A stretch of DNA of 5,246 bases from Desulfoplanes sp. GTDB taxonomy: Bacteria; Desulfobacterota; Desulfovibrionia; Desulfovibrionales; Desulfomicrobiaceae. Below, in pieces: positions 1 through 5,246 of this stretch (the stretch's first letter is position 1; every line of letters begins with the position of its first letter). The stretch spans positions 1 through 5,246 of the forward strand of contig JAQVZR010000170.1 of NCBI GenBank assembly GCA_028708105.1, read 5' to 3'. Both the position numbers and the translations under genes were made by a program. The notes under the pieces are model-generated. The model did no database searches and was not told where the DNA came from. It saw nothing but the letters and a program-made list of their open reading frames with translations.

Positions 1-48
1 ACCGCCTAAAAGGAGTCCTTCCTTGGCCAGGGAAAAGCGGACTTCCAT
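1..48 (-). CDS. Partial CDS, N-terminus of an unidentified protein cut by the window edge
   Basis: On the minus strand an ATG at 48-46 opens a frame that stays open to the window edge. It gives 16 residues, MEVRFSLAKEGLLLGG. An in-frame TGA lies nine codons upstream, so if the frame is real this ATG is the only start. It begins 52 bases after the stop of the radical SAM gene, on the same strand, with no terminator-like hairpin between, which suggests co-transcription. There is no convincing Shine-Dalgarno sequence ahead of it. The fragment is too short to name a family. The case rests on position, orientation and a protein-like composition, so it may be a chance frame. Confidence 0.35.
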   Translation of the reverse strand, partial: MEVRFSLAKEGLLLGG

Positions 49-100
49 GGAATTGGGTGCAGTCGGCGGCTGTCAGTTCTCGAATGGGTCTGCTTTTGTT

Positions 101-1762
101 CTATACCTTCTCTTCTTGGGCTGACGCCAGAAACAGCGGCTTTCGTGATTTGCCCTGTTTGATGAAAAAGGCCCATTCCTTGTCCATGGTTTCCCCAAAT
201 TCTGTTGTTGCGGCTTTGTACATGATCCCGTTGTTGATTGCTGACTGGGTCAGGTGGACGCCATGTGCGGTAAGCATCTGGGATATCTGTTTGCGTTGTT
301 CCCGCAGCTGATGGTCCAGTCCGTTATCCAGCACCGGGGGGTAGTATTGGGCATTGGCCAGGGAACACCAGTCCCAGCGCAGACAATCCAGAATATAGGC
401 CAGACGGTCTGTATGTTTGGCTTGTATGAACTGCACCACAAGGTCCGCAATTTTGGGCCATTTTTTTTCGTTCATGTCAGAGCATGCCAGGACGAAACGG
501 GTAAATGTTTCGTAAAAGGCAAAGGGGGTGGGGTATACTACGGTCAGGGCTTCGATGGTCCTGGTGAACTGGTGCGCGTTCCACAACCGGTCCAGGGTTG
601 TTTCCATGTGCTGTACAAAACAAAGCTCCGTAAAGGTCATCCACCTGGTTTCCAGAACCTGGTACGGGGCACTTTTCATGTATTTTATGCCGTATTCAAT
701 GCTTTTTTCTTCCATTTCAGTGCCGGGCAGTACTTTTAAAAAACCCAGCTGCAGGGCGTCGGCTTTGAGACCGTAGACGTCGTTAAATGAGCGTTGCAGA
801 CTGTCCCAATCTTCAAAAGGAAGTCCGGCGATGAGGTCCACATGGACATGGAAGGTGCCCATGGCGATAAGTCGACGGATATTTTTTTTGATCAATTCCC
901 AGCTGGTTTGCCGGTGTATGGCGGCCAGGGTTTGTGGGTTGGTGGATTGGATACCTATCTCGAATTGGAAGAGCCCCTTGCGGGCCGTGGCCAGAAGAGC
1001 AAAATCCTGTTCTGTGAGCAGTCCGGCGTGCAGTTCGCAGTGGAAGCAGGTGGGGGGATTTTTTTGTATGAGATGCTCCCAAATGGGGAGATGATGCCGT
1101 TTGCGGGCATTGAAAGTGCGGTCGATAAATTTGATAATGCGCGGAGTATGGGCGCAGATCATATCCAGTTCGGCGCAGACTTTGTCTACGGCGCGGTAGT
1201 CCGGCTGCATGTCCATACGAGACGAGAGGCAGTAGGAACAGTTAAATGGGCATCCCCGGCTGGATTCGTAATAGATGTAGTGGTCCGAAAGCTCCTCGAA
1301 ATCTTTTTCCCGGTAGGGAAAAGGGATCTGGTCAAGGGGCGGGGCCGGTTCACAGAGGATTTGCCGGGGATAGTTTTCCGGATGCCCAAGGAGGTTGTGC
1401 AGACAGGTTTCTCCGGCTCCCTGGATGATATAATCAATCTGCGGAAAATCTTTCAGCCATTGGTCTGGAGTATAGCTGACCTCGGGACCGCCCAGAATGA
1501 TGGTCGTGTCAGGCATGATTTTTTTTATTTCCGGGAGCAGGAGACGGATGTTTTCGCTGTTCCAGATATACACGGAAAATGCCAGATAGTCAGGGCGCTG
1601 GGTGTGGAGATCCCGAAGTATTTCCAGAATATTCTGGCTGATGGTATAGGCCTTGAGCACCGTCTGGCAGGGAAGATCGCCCAGCGCTTCACGCAGGTAA
1701 AGCAGAGCCAGGTTGGAATGGGTATAGCGGGCGTTCAGGGCCACAAGGCAGATTTTTTTCAT
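101..1762 (-). CDS. B12-binding domain / radical SAM domain protein, DUF4080 type
   Basis: This is a complete 553-residue class B (cobalamin-binding) radical SAM protein, probably cytoplasmic. Residues 1-140 form the B12-binding Rossmann-like domain, with the N-terminal signature NARYTHSNLALLYLR typical of this subfamily and a GGPEVSY loop at 91-97. The radical SAM core spans about 160-350. It carries the [4Fe-4S] motif CPFNCSYC (C171, C175, C178), a GIQS strand at 270-273 and an AGLP motif at 312-315. Residues from about 365 match the DUF4080 C-terminal region found on such proteins. Members reductively cleave S-adenosylmethionine and are thought to use cobalamin for methyl transfer or related radical chemistry. 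The substrate of DUF4080 proteins is not known to me. No key cysteine is missing and the length is normal for the family. The ATG at 1762 starts right at the conserved N-terminus, though the ribosome site is weak (TGGA about 9 bases upstream). The neighbours do not reveal a substrate. Confidence 0.93.
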   Translation of the reverse strand: MKKICLVALNARYTHSNLALLYLREALGDLPCQTVLKAYTISQNILEILRDLHTQRPDYLAFSVYIWNSENIRLLLPEIKKIMPDTTIILGGPEVSYTPDQWLKDFPQIDYIIQGAGETCLHNLLGHPENYPRQILCEPAPPLDQIPFPYREKDFEELSDHYIYYESSRGCPFNCSYCLSSRMDMQPDYRAVDKVCAELDMICAHTPRIIKFIDRTFNARKRHHLPIWEHLIQKNPPTCFHCELHAGLLTEQDFALLATARKGLFQFEIGIQSTNPQTLAAIHRQTSWELIKKNIRRLIAMGTFHVHVDLIAGLPFEDWDSLQRSFNDVYGLKADALQLGFLKVLPGTEMEEKSIEYGIKYMKSAPYQVLETRWMTFTELCFVQHMETTLDRLWNAHQFTRTIEALTVVYPTPFAFYETFTRFVLACSDMNEKKWPKIADLVVQFIQAKHTDRLAYILDCLRWDWCSLANAQYYPPVLDNGLDHQLREQRKQISQMLTAHGVHLTQSAINNGIMYKAATTEFGETMDKEWAFFIKQGKSRKPLFLASAQEEKV

Positions 1763-1942
1763 GCGTATTTTCCAGGCGCAATGCAGGGCGCCGTGTAGAG
1801 GTGGCGGAGGTTGGGCTGTTGTATGTCGACAAAAGAAGGCTATTTTACGGTCTTGTTCATAATGTTTTGGGGCCCCGGCCGTCGTTCTTTGTCGTGTACG
1901 TTCGGGGCTGTATTTGCCCGACCTCGTTGGATGTGGTTTGAA

Positions 1943-1970
1943 ATGATATGAAAATCAAGGGAATTGTCAG
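1943..1970 (-). promoter_or_regulatory. Candidate sigma70-type promoter for the radical SAM gene
   Basis: Read on the minus strand, CTGACA (1970-1965) and TATCAT (1948-1943) are separated by 16 bases. Each hexamer matches the sigma70 consensus at five of six positions. Transcription would start near 1936 and give a leader of about 175 bases before the ATG at 1762. The call rests on consensus matching by eye only. Confidence 0.45.
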
Positions 1971-2015
1971 AAAAAAATTAGAATCTGCGGATGAGTCTCG
2001 GGAAACCGTTTGCTT

Positions 2016-2053
2016 TTGCAGTCCTTGCCGAGAGAAGATTATAAGGATATACG
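2016..2053 (+). promoter_or_regulatory. Candidate promoter for the 491-residue gene
   Basis: Two overlapping sigma70-like arrangements are visible. One is TTGCAG (2016-2021), an 18-base spacer and TATAAG (2040-2045). The other is TTGCCG (2025-2030), a 17-base spacer and TATACG (2048-2053). Neither has a strong -35, so the choice between them is open. Either would give a leader of roughly 155-170 bases that includes the inverted repeat at 2131-2158. Confidence 0.28.
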
Positions 2054-2130
2054 ATTTTTACATAGAGGTACCCGAAGTGTCATAGCGCCGTAATGGTATT
2101 ATTCAGCTTTCTCCGTCATTATCGAAGCGG

Positions 2131-2158
2131 TCAGGGTACCAACCTGGTGCGGCCCTGA
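2131..2158 (+). repeat. Inverted repeat / nested hairpin in the leader of the 491-residue gene
   Basis: TCAGGG (2131-2136) and CCCTGA (2153-2158) are perfect reverse complements. Between them ACCA (2138-2141) and TGGT (2145-2148) can form a small inner stem. It lies 60 bases before the start codon and has no T tract, so it is not an intrinsic terminator. It could be an RNA structure in the leader or a protein-binding site near the promoter. The sequence does not decide which. Confidence 0.35.
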
Positions 2159-2205
2159 TACAGCAATATCCCCAGGCGACCCCATACCCCCCATACAAAC
2201 ACCAT

Positions 2206-2211
2206 AAAGGA
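2206..2211 (+). promoter_or_regulatory. Ribosome binding site for the 491-residue gene
   Basis: AAAGGA sits six bases ahead of the ATG at 2218 and supports that start. It directly follows a C-rich stretch with little pairing potential. Confidence 0.6.
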
Positions 2212-2217
2212 TCAAGC

Positions 2218-3693
2218 ATGCCTTTACCCACCCCGCAACCGTTGATATCCTGGACGGGACTTCTCAAAACAACTCGTGACTTTTTCAAGGCGCAGCCATG
2301 GGAAAAAATTCGACACGAGTTCCTGTTCGGCATAGACAATCCCCACACCGGCGAAGTGCTCTACTGCACAGCCATAGGCGGAAGCGGAGATGTTTACGGC
2401 CTGACCATCTATCCGGACGCGAAGGGTTTGTATACCTATCTGCTTACGCAACGACAAAAACTGCAGGAGAGCATTCCCTTCTATTACATGGACTGTTTTC
2501 TTGTCTCCCTTGAAAATCAGCAGAATCTTTCGCCCGAAGACAAACGTATTCTCAAGCAATCAAAACTATCCTTTCCCAAAGGCACGGCCAAACCCCAATT
2601 CCGTTCATTTTCTTCCGGCTATATGCAGACGCTCCCCGATCCCGAGGAACGCTATGCCATCAATCTGGCCCTGCAGGGAACCCTGGTCGTCCTGCGCAAC
2701 TGGACCGAATTTCAGAAGGATTTCGATCCTCTTTTAGACATGATCCCCATCATCGTTTTCGATGAATCAACGGGAATGATGCATATGCGGTATGAAGAAC
2801 TGAAAATGCCATCTCTGCCCATGCTCACGCCTCCACCACTGAATGAAATCCGCATGCGATCCCTGGTCAAACAATCTAAAAAACAAGGCACATGGGAAGG
2901 CTCTCTCTATTATATCCCCAGCCCGGTCCAGGAAAAGGGCAAACGGGGGTTCTTTCCCAGCCTCGCCATCTGGGGCGATCATCAAAGCGGCATGATTCTG
3001 GGTACCGACATGGCGGAACGCAAAACGTGTGCGGAGAGTCTGGTCCGCAGTCTGTGTGCGACCATTGAGAAGACCCGAACGATTCCTGAAATTGTGCTTA
3101 TCAATGACCAACGTATCGCTGCGGCTCTCGAACCCGCTGCCGCAGCCCTGGGCATCACCTTACAAGACGCCGGTGTTCTGCCTCAGCTCGAAGGTCTCAC
3201 TGCAGCACTATCCAGAAAGCAATTCGGAGGGAATCCCATCTCCCCTGTACTGGGCCCGGCTATCATATCCAAGGAAGACTACGAGAAGTTGGATGGTGAC
3301 AAGATGCCGGACGATGACGAATTATTGGATGCCGAGCACAAGGCCATATTTGCATTGCTGACCGGATTTGCCAATGAGCTCAGTATGAACGGTTTGGCCA
3401 GAGCCACTGTGAAAAAACATCTCGCCAACGTCTCCACCTTTATTTTTCAATTTTTGCACAAGGCACATATTCCAGCCATTTCGATTGAAGAAGGCATCAA
3501 GCATGTACCTGAATTCTTCGATCAAACCATTGCAATGCGGGCCCATAAACCGAGCAAGTCGCTGCGAAAAAGCATGCTTGTTTCCCTTAGAAAATTTTAT
3601 ACATTTCTTGCCGATAACAACTCCATCTCCCTGGAAGCAATGAAACAGCTCGACCAAGAAATAAAGGCCAACCGGGAAAGGTGGACATCGTAG
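2218..3693 (+). CDS. Uncharacterised 491-residue protein: DUF7309-like and DUF6930-like regions plus a recombinase core-binding-like C-terminal domain
   Basis: This is a complete gene with a good ribosome site and an ATG start, and its function is unknown. Residues about 12-180 resemble the DUF7309 type: a PWEKI segment near 27-31, then FGIDNPHTGEVLYC (37-50) and a glycine-rich GGSGDVYGL strand. Residues about 205-325 resemble the DUF6930 type, with a PEIVLINDQRI strand (290-300) and an LGITLQDAGVLPQLEGL segment (311-327). An acidic linker (358-372, including PDDDELLD) joins these to residues about 375-489. That part is predicted helical and reads like the SAM-like N-terminal core-binding domain of tyrosine recombinases, with NGLARATVKKHLANV (391-405) and LRKSMLVSLRKFYTFL (449-464). 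The recombinase catalytic domain with its Arg-His-Arg-Tyr residues is absent, so I do not call it an integrase. There is no signal peptide or membrane segment, so it is likely cytoplasmic. It appears monocistronic. Domain names are from memory of family patterns; the reading frame is secure and the function is not. Confidence 0.85.
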   Translation: MPLPTPQPLISWTGLLKTTRDFFKAQPWEKIRHEFLFGIDNPHTGEVLYCTAIGGSGDVYGLTIYPDAKGLYTYLLTQRQKLQESIPFYYMDCFLVSLENQQNLSPEDKRILKQSKLSFPKGTAKPQFRSFSSGYMQTLPDPEERYAINLALQGTLVVLRNWTEFQKDFDPLLDMIPIIVFDESTGMMHMRYEELKMPSLPMLTPPPLNEIRMRSLVKQSKKQGTWEGSLYYIPSPVQEKGKRGFFPSLAIWGDHQSGMILGTDMAERKTCAESLVRSLCATIEKTRTIPEIVLINDQRIAAALEPAAAALGITLQDAGVLPQLEGLTAALSRKQFGGNPISPVLGPAIISKEDYEKLDGDKMPDDDELLDAEHKAIFALLTGFANELSMNGLARATVKKHLANVSTFIFQFLHKAHIPAISIEEGIKHVPEFFDQTIAMRAHKPSKSLRKSMLVSLRKFYTFLADNNSISLEAMKQLDQEIKANRERWTS

Positions 3694-3765
3694 TGGATGT
3701 GTGCCTTTGGATCGAAGGGTGAAGGATCTGGGATAAATTGAGCCTTGTTTTATTGCCTTTCTTCG

Positions 3766-3796
3766 TTTTTTTTAGCGTTTTTCGCGGTGAAAAAAA
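3766..3796. repeat. Inverted repeat T8-GCG-TTTTT-CGC-A7
   Basis: Eight T residues (3766-3773) and seven A residues (3790-3796) flank a three-base GCG/CGC stem with a TTTTT loop (3775-3785). It lies about 70 bases after the stop of the 491-residue gene. Such a shape can act as a weak bidirectional terminator, but the GC stem is very short, so this is only a possibility. Confidence 0.2.
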
Positions 3797-3829
3797 GCTC
3801 CACTCCTCAAACGTGGTTTGGTTTAAATA

Positions 3830-3861
3830 TACTTCAGGAATTATTCGCGAAGTAGTTTTTT
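3830..3861 (+). terminator. Candidate weak terminator hairpin with T tract
   Basis: TACTTC (3830-3835) pairs with GAAGTA (3849-3854). Inside, GAA and TTC can pair around a TTA loop, leaving a small internal loop. Six T residues (3856-3861) follow after one G. The stem is AT-rich, so it would be a weak terminator for the 491-residue gene 137 bases upstream. The perfect arms could instead be an operator. Confidence 0.3.
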
Positions 3862-4018
3862 ATATAGAACACGTCGTTAAGGCGGAGTGTCTGGGGCGGG
3901 TTTGCGACCCCTTGTTTTCCAGGTAGACCAACCTCCTCACCGCATCTCAAAATCGTTACGCACAAAATGGACCTTATTCCCTGCCCATAATCCCCTTTCT
4001 GTAAAACCTGGTCCTCTG

Positions 4019-4041
4019 ACAGCATCCCCCGGCTGTTTTTT
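4019..4041 (+). terminator. Candidate intrinsic terminator or attenuator
   Basis: ACAGC (4019-4023) and GCTGT (4032-4036) form a perfect five-base-pair stem around an eight-base C-rich loop. A T tract runs directly out of the 3' arm to 4041 and continues as a T/C-rich stretch. This is the best terminator shape in the window on the plus strand. It could end transcription from upstream. If the ABC operon promoter lies further upstream, it would be an attenuator in that leader instead. Confidence 0.42.
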
Positions 4042-4083
4042 CTTTTCTTCCCTGTCCGATTACGTTAATGGAACCTTCTTTTT

Positions 4084-4089
4084 TATTAT
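4084..4089 (+). promoter_or_regulatory. Candidate -10 element for the ABC operon
   Basis: TATTAT matches the sigma70 -10 consensus at five of six positions and lies downstream of the terminator-like hairpin at 4019-4041, where an operon promoter would be expected. No good -35 is present at the right spacing (TTACGT at 4060-4065 is a poor match), so an activator or another sigma factor would be needed. Transcription would begin near 4096. Confidence 0.2.
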
Positions 4090-4141
4090 CATTTTTTCTC
4101 TCCTCTGCGGTTGCTACCCGCTGGTCCCTTGGAATGTATCC

Positions 4142-4145
4142 GGAG
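4142..4145 (+). promoter_or_regulatory. Ribosome binding site deciding the start of the substrate-binding protein
   Basis: GGAG, within CCGGAG at 4140-4145, sits six bases before the ATG at 4152. That ATG opens directly into a signal peptide. The longer in-frame ATG at 4068 lies within pyrimidine-rich sequence with no Shine-Dalgarno element, so 4152 is preferred. Confidence 0.7.
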
Positions 4146-4151
4146 TTTTTC

Positions 4152-5051
4152 ATGAAATTGACCGCGTTGTTTCTCGCTCTTTTGATCACCCTTGTAACCT
4201 TGGGAAATCTTTGTGCCGCCCCTCTTAAACTGGGGCTGTTGCCTGTTTTGAACACCTTGCCTTTGCAGGTGGCCGTACAGGAAAAACTTTTTGAAAAACA
4301 TGGCCTTGATGTGGAACTGGTTCCTTTTTCCAGTGCCATGGAACGGGAAATGGCCATGCAGACGGGCAAGCTGAACGGTTTTTTTGGCGATTTTTTGAAC
4401 GTTCTGCTCCTGGCCAAAAACAAGGTACCCATTAAGATGATCACCCTGGCTGATCCGGACAAGAAATATCCCATGTTCGGGCTGGCTCTTCGTCCCGGGA
4501 GCCACGCTCAGGACATAATGGGAACCAGCCTCAAGGTGGGTATGTCCAAGGCCACGGTCATTGATCTGCTTCTGACCCGGATGCAGGGGCTGCCCGAATT
4601 TTCCAAAACAACCTTTGAACCTCTGGAAATCCGCAAGCTTCCCATCCGGTTCCAGATGCTTGTTTCTGGCGAGATCGACGCGGCCCTTTTACCTGAGCCT
4701 CTGCTTTCTCTGGCCAGGCTCAAGGGATGTGAGGTGCTGGTGACCGATACCCGGCTGGACCTGCCCATGACGGTGATTGCCCTGCATGCGAGCCGGGCGG
4801 ATGACTTTGACGGGTTCACGGCTGCCTACCTCGAAGCCGTGCGCAGGATCAATGCGCATCCCGAAGCCTACAGGACACTCATGTCCTCCACGTGTCGGGT
4901 CCCCAAACCTCTGCAGGCCGATTTCCCGGTGTTTACCTATCCTGCTTCCCTGGACCTGCCTTCGGAAAGTGAACTTTTCTCCATCCAGCAATGGATGCTC
5001 AGTCAGGGGATGCTGGATGCCATGATCCCTTATTCCGTGCTGGTTCCCTGA
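4152..5051 (+). CDS. ABC transporter substrate-binding protein, NitT/TauT (SsuA/THI5-like, NMT1) family
   Basis: This is a 299-residue exported solute-binding protein that should capture a small ligand in the periplasm and deliver it to an ABC importer. Residues 1-23 are a typical Sec signal: MK, a long leucine-rich core, then LCAA, with likely cleavage around CAA|PLKLG. The residue before the cysteine is Leu in GNLC, which does not fit a lipobox, so a lipoprotein is unlikely. The mature protein begins with a strand KLGLLPVLNTLPLQVAVQ and continues with EKHGLDVELVPF (48-59), a pattern typical of THI5/SsuA-like proteins. GFFGDFLNVLLLAK (76-89) follows, and SGEIDAALLPEPLLSLA (172-188) matches the usual G-x-IDA-x-x-x-PEP element. 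The ligand cannot be told from sequence. Members bind sulfonates, nitrate or bicarbonate, and thiamine-precursor pyrimidines. The ATPase gene overlaps its stop codon, so the two are an operon. A start at 4068 would add 28 residues ahead of the signal peptide and is rejected. Confidence 0.88.
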   Translation: MKLTALFLALLITLVTLGNLCAAPLKLGLLPVLNTLPLQVAVQEKLFEKHGLDVELVPFSSAMEREMAMQTGKLNGFFGDFLNVLLLAKNKVPIKMITLADPDKKYPMFGLALRPGSHAQDIMGTSLKVGMSKATVIDLLLTRMQGLPEFSKTTFEPLEIRKLPIRFQMLVSGEIDAALLPEPLLSLARLKGCEVLVTDTRLDLPMTVIALHASRADDFDGFTAAYLEAVRRINAHPEAYRTLMSSTCRVPKPLQADFPVFTYPASLDLPSESELFSIQQWMLSQGMLDAMIPYSVLVP

Positions 5052-5246
5052 TGCTGCGGGTCTCTTCACTAGGCAAAACATATCCCGGAGGCCGTGAGGT
5101 GCTCCGGGATATTGATTTTACGCTTGGGGCTCACGAAACCATTGCCGTGGTCGGGCCGTCGGGGTGCGGAAAAAGTACCCCGTTGTACATGCTCTGCTGA
5201 TTGACGGTACCTGCCACCGGGCGGGTTTAGCTGTATGGCCGCACCA
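5051..5246 (+). pseudogene. ABC transporter ATP-binding protein, 5' part, with two in-frame stops (decayed gene or sequence error)
   Basis: The ATG at 5051 shares its A with the TGA of the substrate-binding gene (TGATG), a sign of translational coupling. No separate ribosome site is seen. The first 49 residues are a standard importer ATPase N-terminus: an aromatic A-loop residue in GKTYPGG (Tyr11), EVLRDIDFTL, and Walker A GPSGCGKST (35-43). The frame then meets TGA (5198-5200) and TAG (5228-5230). Between and after them the same frame still reads like an ATPase: LTVPATGRV, then stop, then LYGRT. Family members usually have Leu-Leu after the Walker A Thr, a Gly where the TGA lies, and LLDG near the end. 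Here CCG gives Pro for Leu, TGA replaces a likely GGA, TAG replaces a likely Leu codon, and TAT replaces a likely GAT. There is no frameshift, only substitutions. The protein would be the cytoplasmic energy-coupling subunit for the upstream binding protein. The window ends within the gene. Confidence 0.75.

Larger units (their letters stand above)
1763..2217. other. Divergent intergenic region (455 bp)
   Basis: This non-coding stretch lies between the divergent radical SAM gene and the 491-residue gene. It holds a minus-strand promoter candidate (1943-1970), a plus-strand promoter candidate (2016-2053), an A-rich tract (1971-1977) and an inverted repeat (2131-2158). It also has a GGGGCCCC palindrome (1869-1876) and a short C-rich repeat of CCCATAC (2181-2187 and 2190-2196) just before the ribosome site of the next gene. 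One 42-codon frame (1823-1951) is present but poorly supported. I see no tRNA, known riboswitch signature or mobile element. Confidence 0.6.
3694..4151. other. Intergenic region and possible leader of the ABC operon (458 bp)
   Basis: This non-coding stretch is richer in A+T and pyrimidines than its neighbours. It holds three inverted repeats (3766-3796, 3830-3854, 4019-4036). The second and third are followed by T tracts. It also has a small GGGT/ACCC hairpin (3898-3910) and a long T/C-rich run from about 4036 to 4105, broken by a short mixed segment. CCAGGT (3919-3924) and ACCTGG (4006-4011) are complementary and could enclose the 81 bases between them, but that interior is C-rich and G-poor. 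I do not recognise a TPP, cobalamin or other known riboswitch signature. The open frames here lack coding character. Confidence 0.55.

Noticed and set aside
794..1798. 334-codon open frame on the plus strand opposite the radical SAM gene
   Set aside because: It lies almost entirely antisense to a clear radical SAM gene with intact motifs. Its translation shows no recognisable domain and is rich in Gly, Val and Phe, as expected of an antisense shadow.
1999..2014. Sigma54-like GG-N10-GC spacing upstream of the 491-residue gene
   Set aside because: Only the GG and GC dinucleotides and TTGC match. The TGGCAC half is poor, and no activator site or regulator gene is visible.
3893..3911. GGGTTTGCGACCC resembling the T arm of a tRNA
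   Set aside because: No acceptor, D or anticodon stems can be built around it. It is probably just a four-base-pair hairpin.
3738..3926. 62-codon plus-strand frame after the 491-residue gene
   Set aside because: It needs a TTG start with no ribosome site, runs through T-rich hairpin sequence, and its translation has no coding character.
2138..3934. ACCAACCT at 2138-2145 and 3927-3934 flanking the 491-residue gene as possible attachment sites or target duplications
   Set aside because: Eight bases is within chance in this window. There is no integrase catalytic gene, tRNA target or terminal inverted repeat to support a mobile element.
3834..4025. 63-codon minus-strand frame in the intergenic region
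   Set aside because: There is no properly spaced ribosome site (the G run abuts the ATG), no recognisable family, and it overlaps inverted repeats.
3700..4151. TPP or cobalamin riboswitch ahead of the THI5-like binding protein
   Set aside because: The conserved TPP elements (CTGAGA and ACCTGATC) and the B12-box pattern are not present on the plus strand.

Overview
The window looks like chromosomal DNA of a free-living, probably anaerobic bacterium of moderate G+C content. Three things suggest this: a cobalamin-binding radical SAM protein of the DUF4080 type, a NitT/TauT-like ABC importer, and Shine-Dalgarno sequences. A Desulfovibrionales-like sulfate reducer would fit, but that is a guess from gene content and style. 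I see no rRNA, tRNA, CRISPR array or insertion sequence.

Left part, minus strand (1-1970): a good sigma70-type promoter (1943-1970) drives a complete 553-residue B12-binding radical SAM enzyme (101-1762). Fifty-two bases further on in the same direction is the start of a second reading frame, cut off by the window edge after 16 codons. No terminator is visible between them, so they may be one transcript.

Middle (1971-3693): a long leader with a candidate promoter and a clear inverted repeat precedes a plus-strand gene for a 491-residue protein (2218-3693). Its N-terminal and central parts resemble the uncharacterised DUF7309 and DUF6930 regions. Its C-terminal ~115 residues resemble the SAM-like core-binding domain of tyrosine recombinases, without any catalytic domain. 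This is the least understood gene here.

Right part (3694-5246): an AT-rich and pyrimidine-rich non-coding stretch holds several inverted repeats, the best being a terminator-like hairpin with a T tract at 4019-4041. It leads into an ABC import operon: a secreted SsuA/THI5-like substrate-binding protein (4152-5051, with the start moved from the longest frame to a signal-peptide start), then an ABC ATPase whose ATG overlaps the previous stop codon. The ATPase frame carries two in-frame stops and two non-conservative codons just after Walker A, in the last ~70 bases. This means either a decaying gene or poor sequence at a contig end. The permease would be expected beyond the window.
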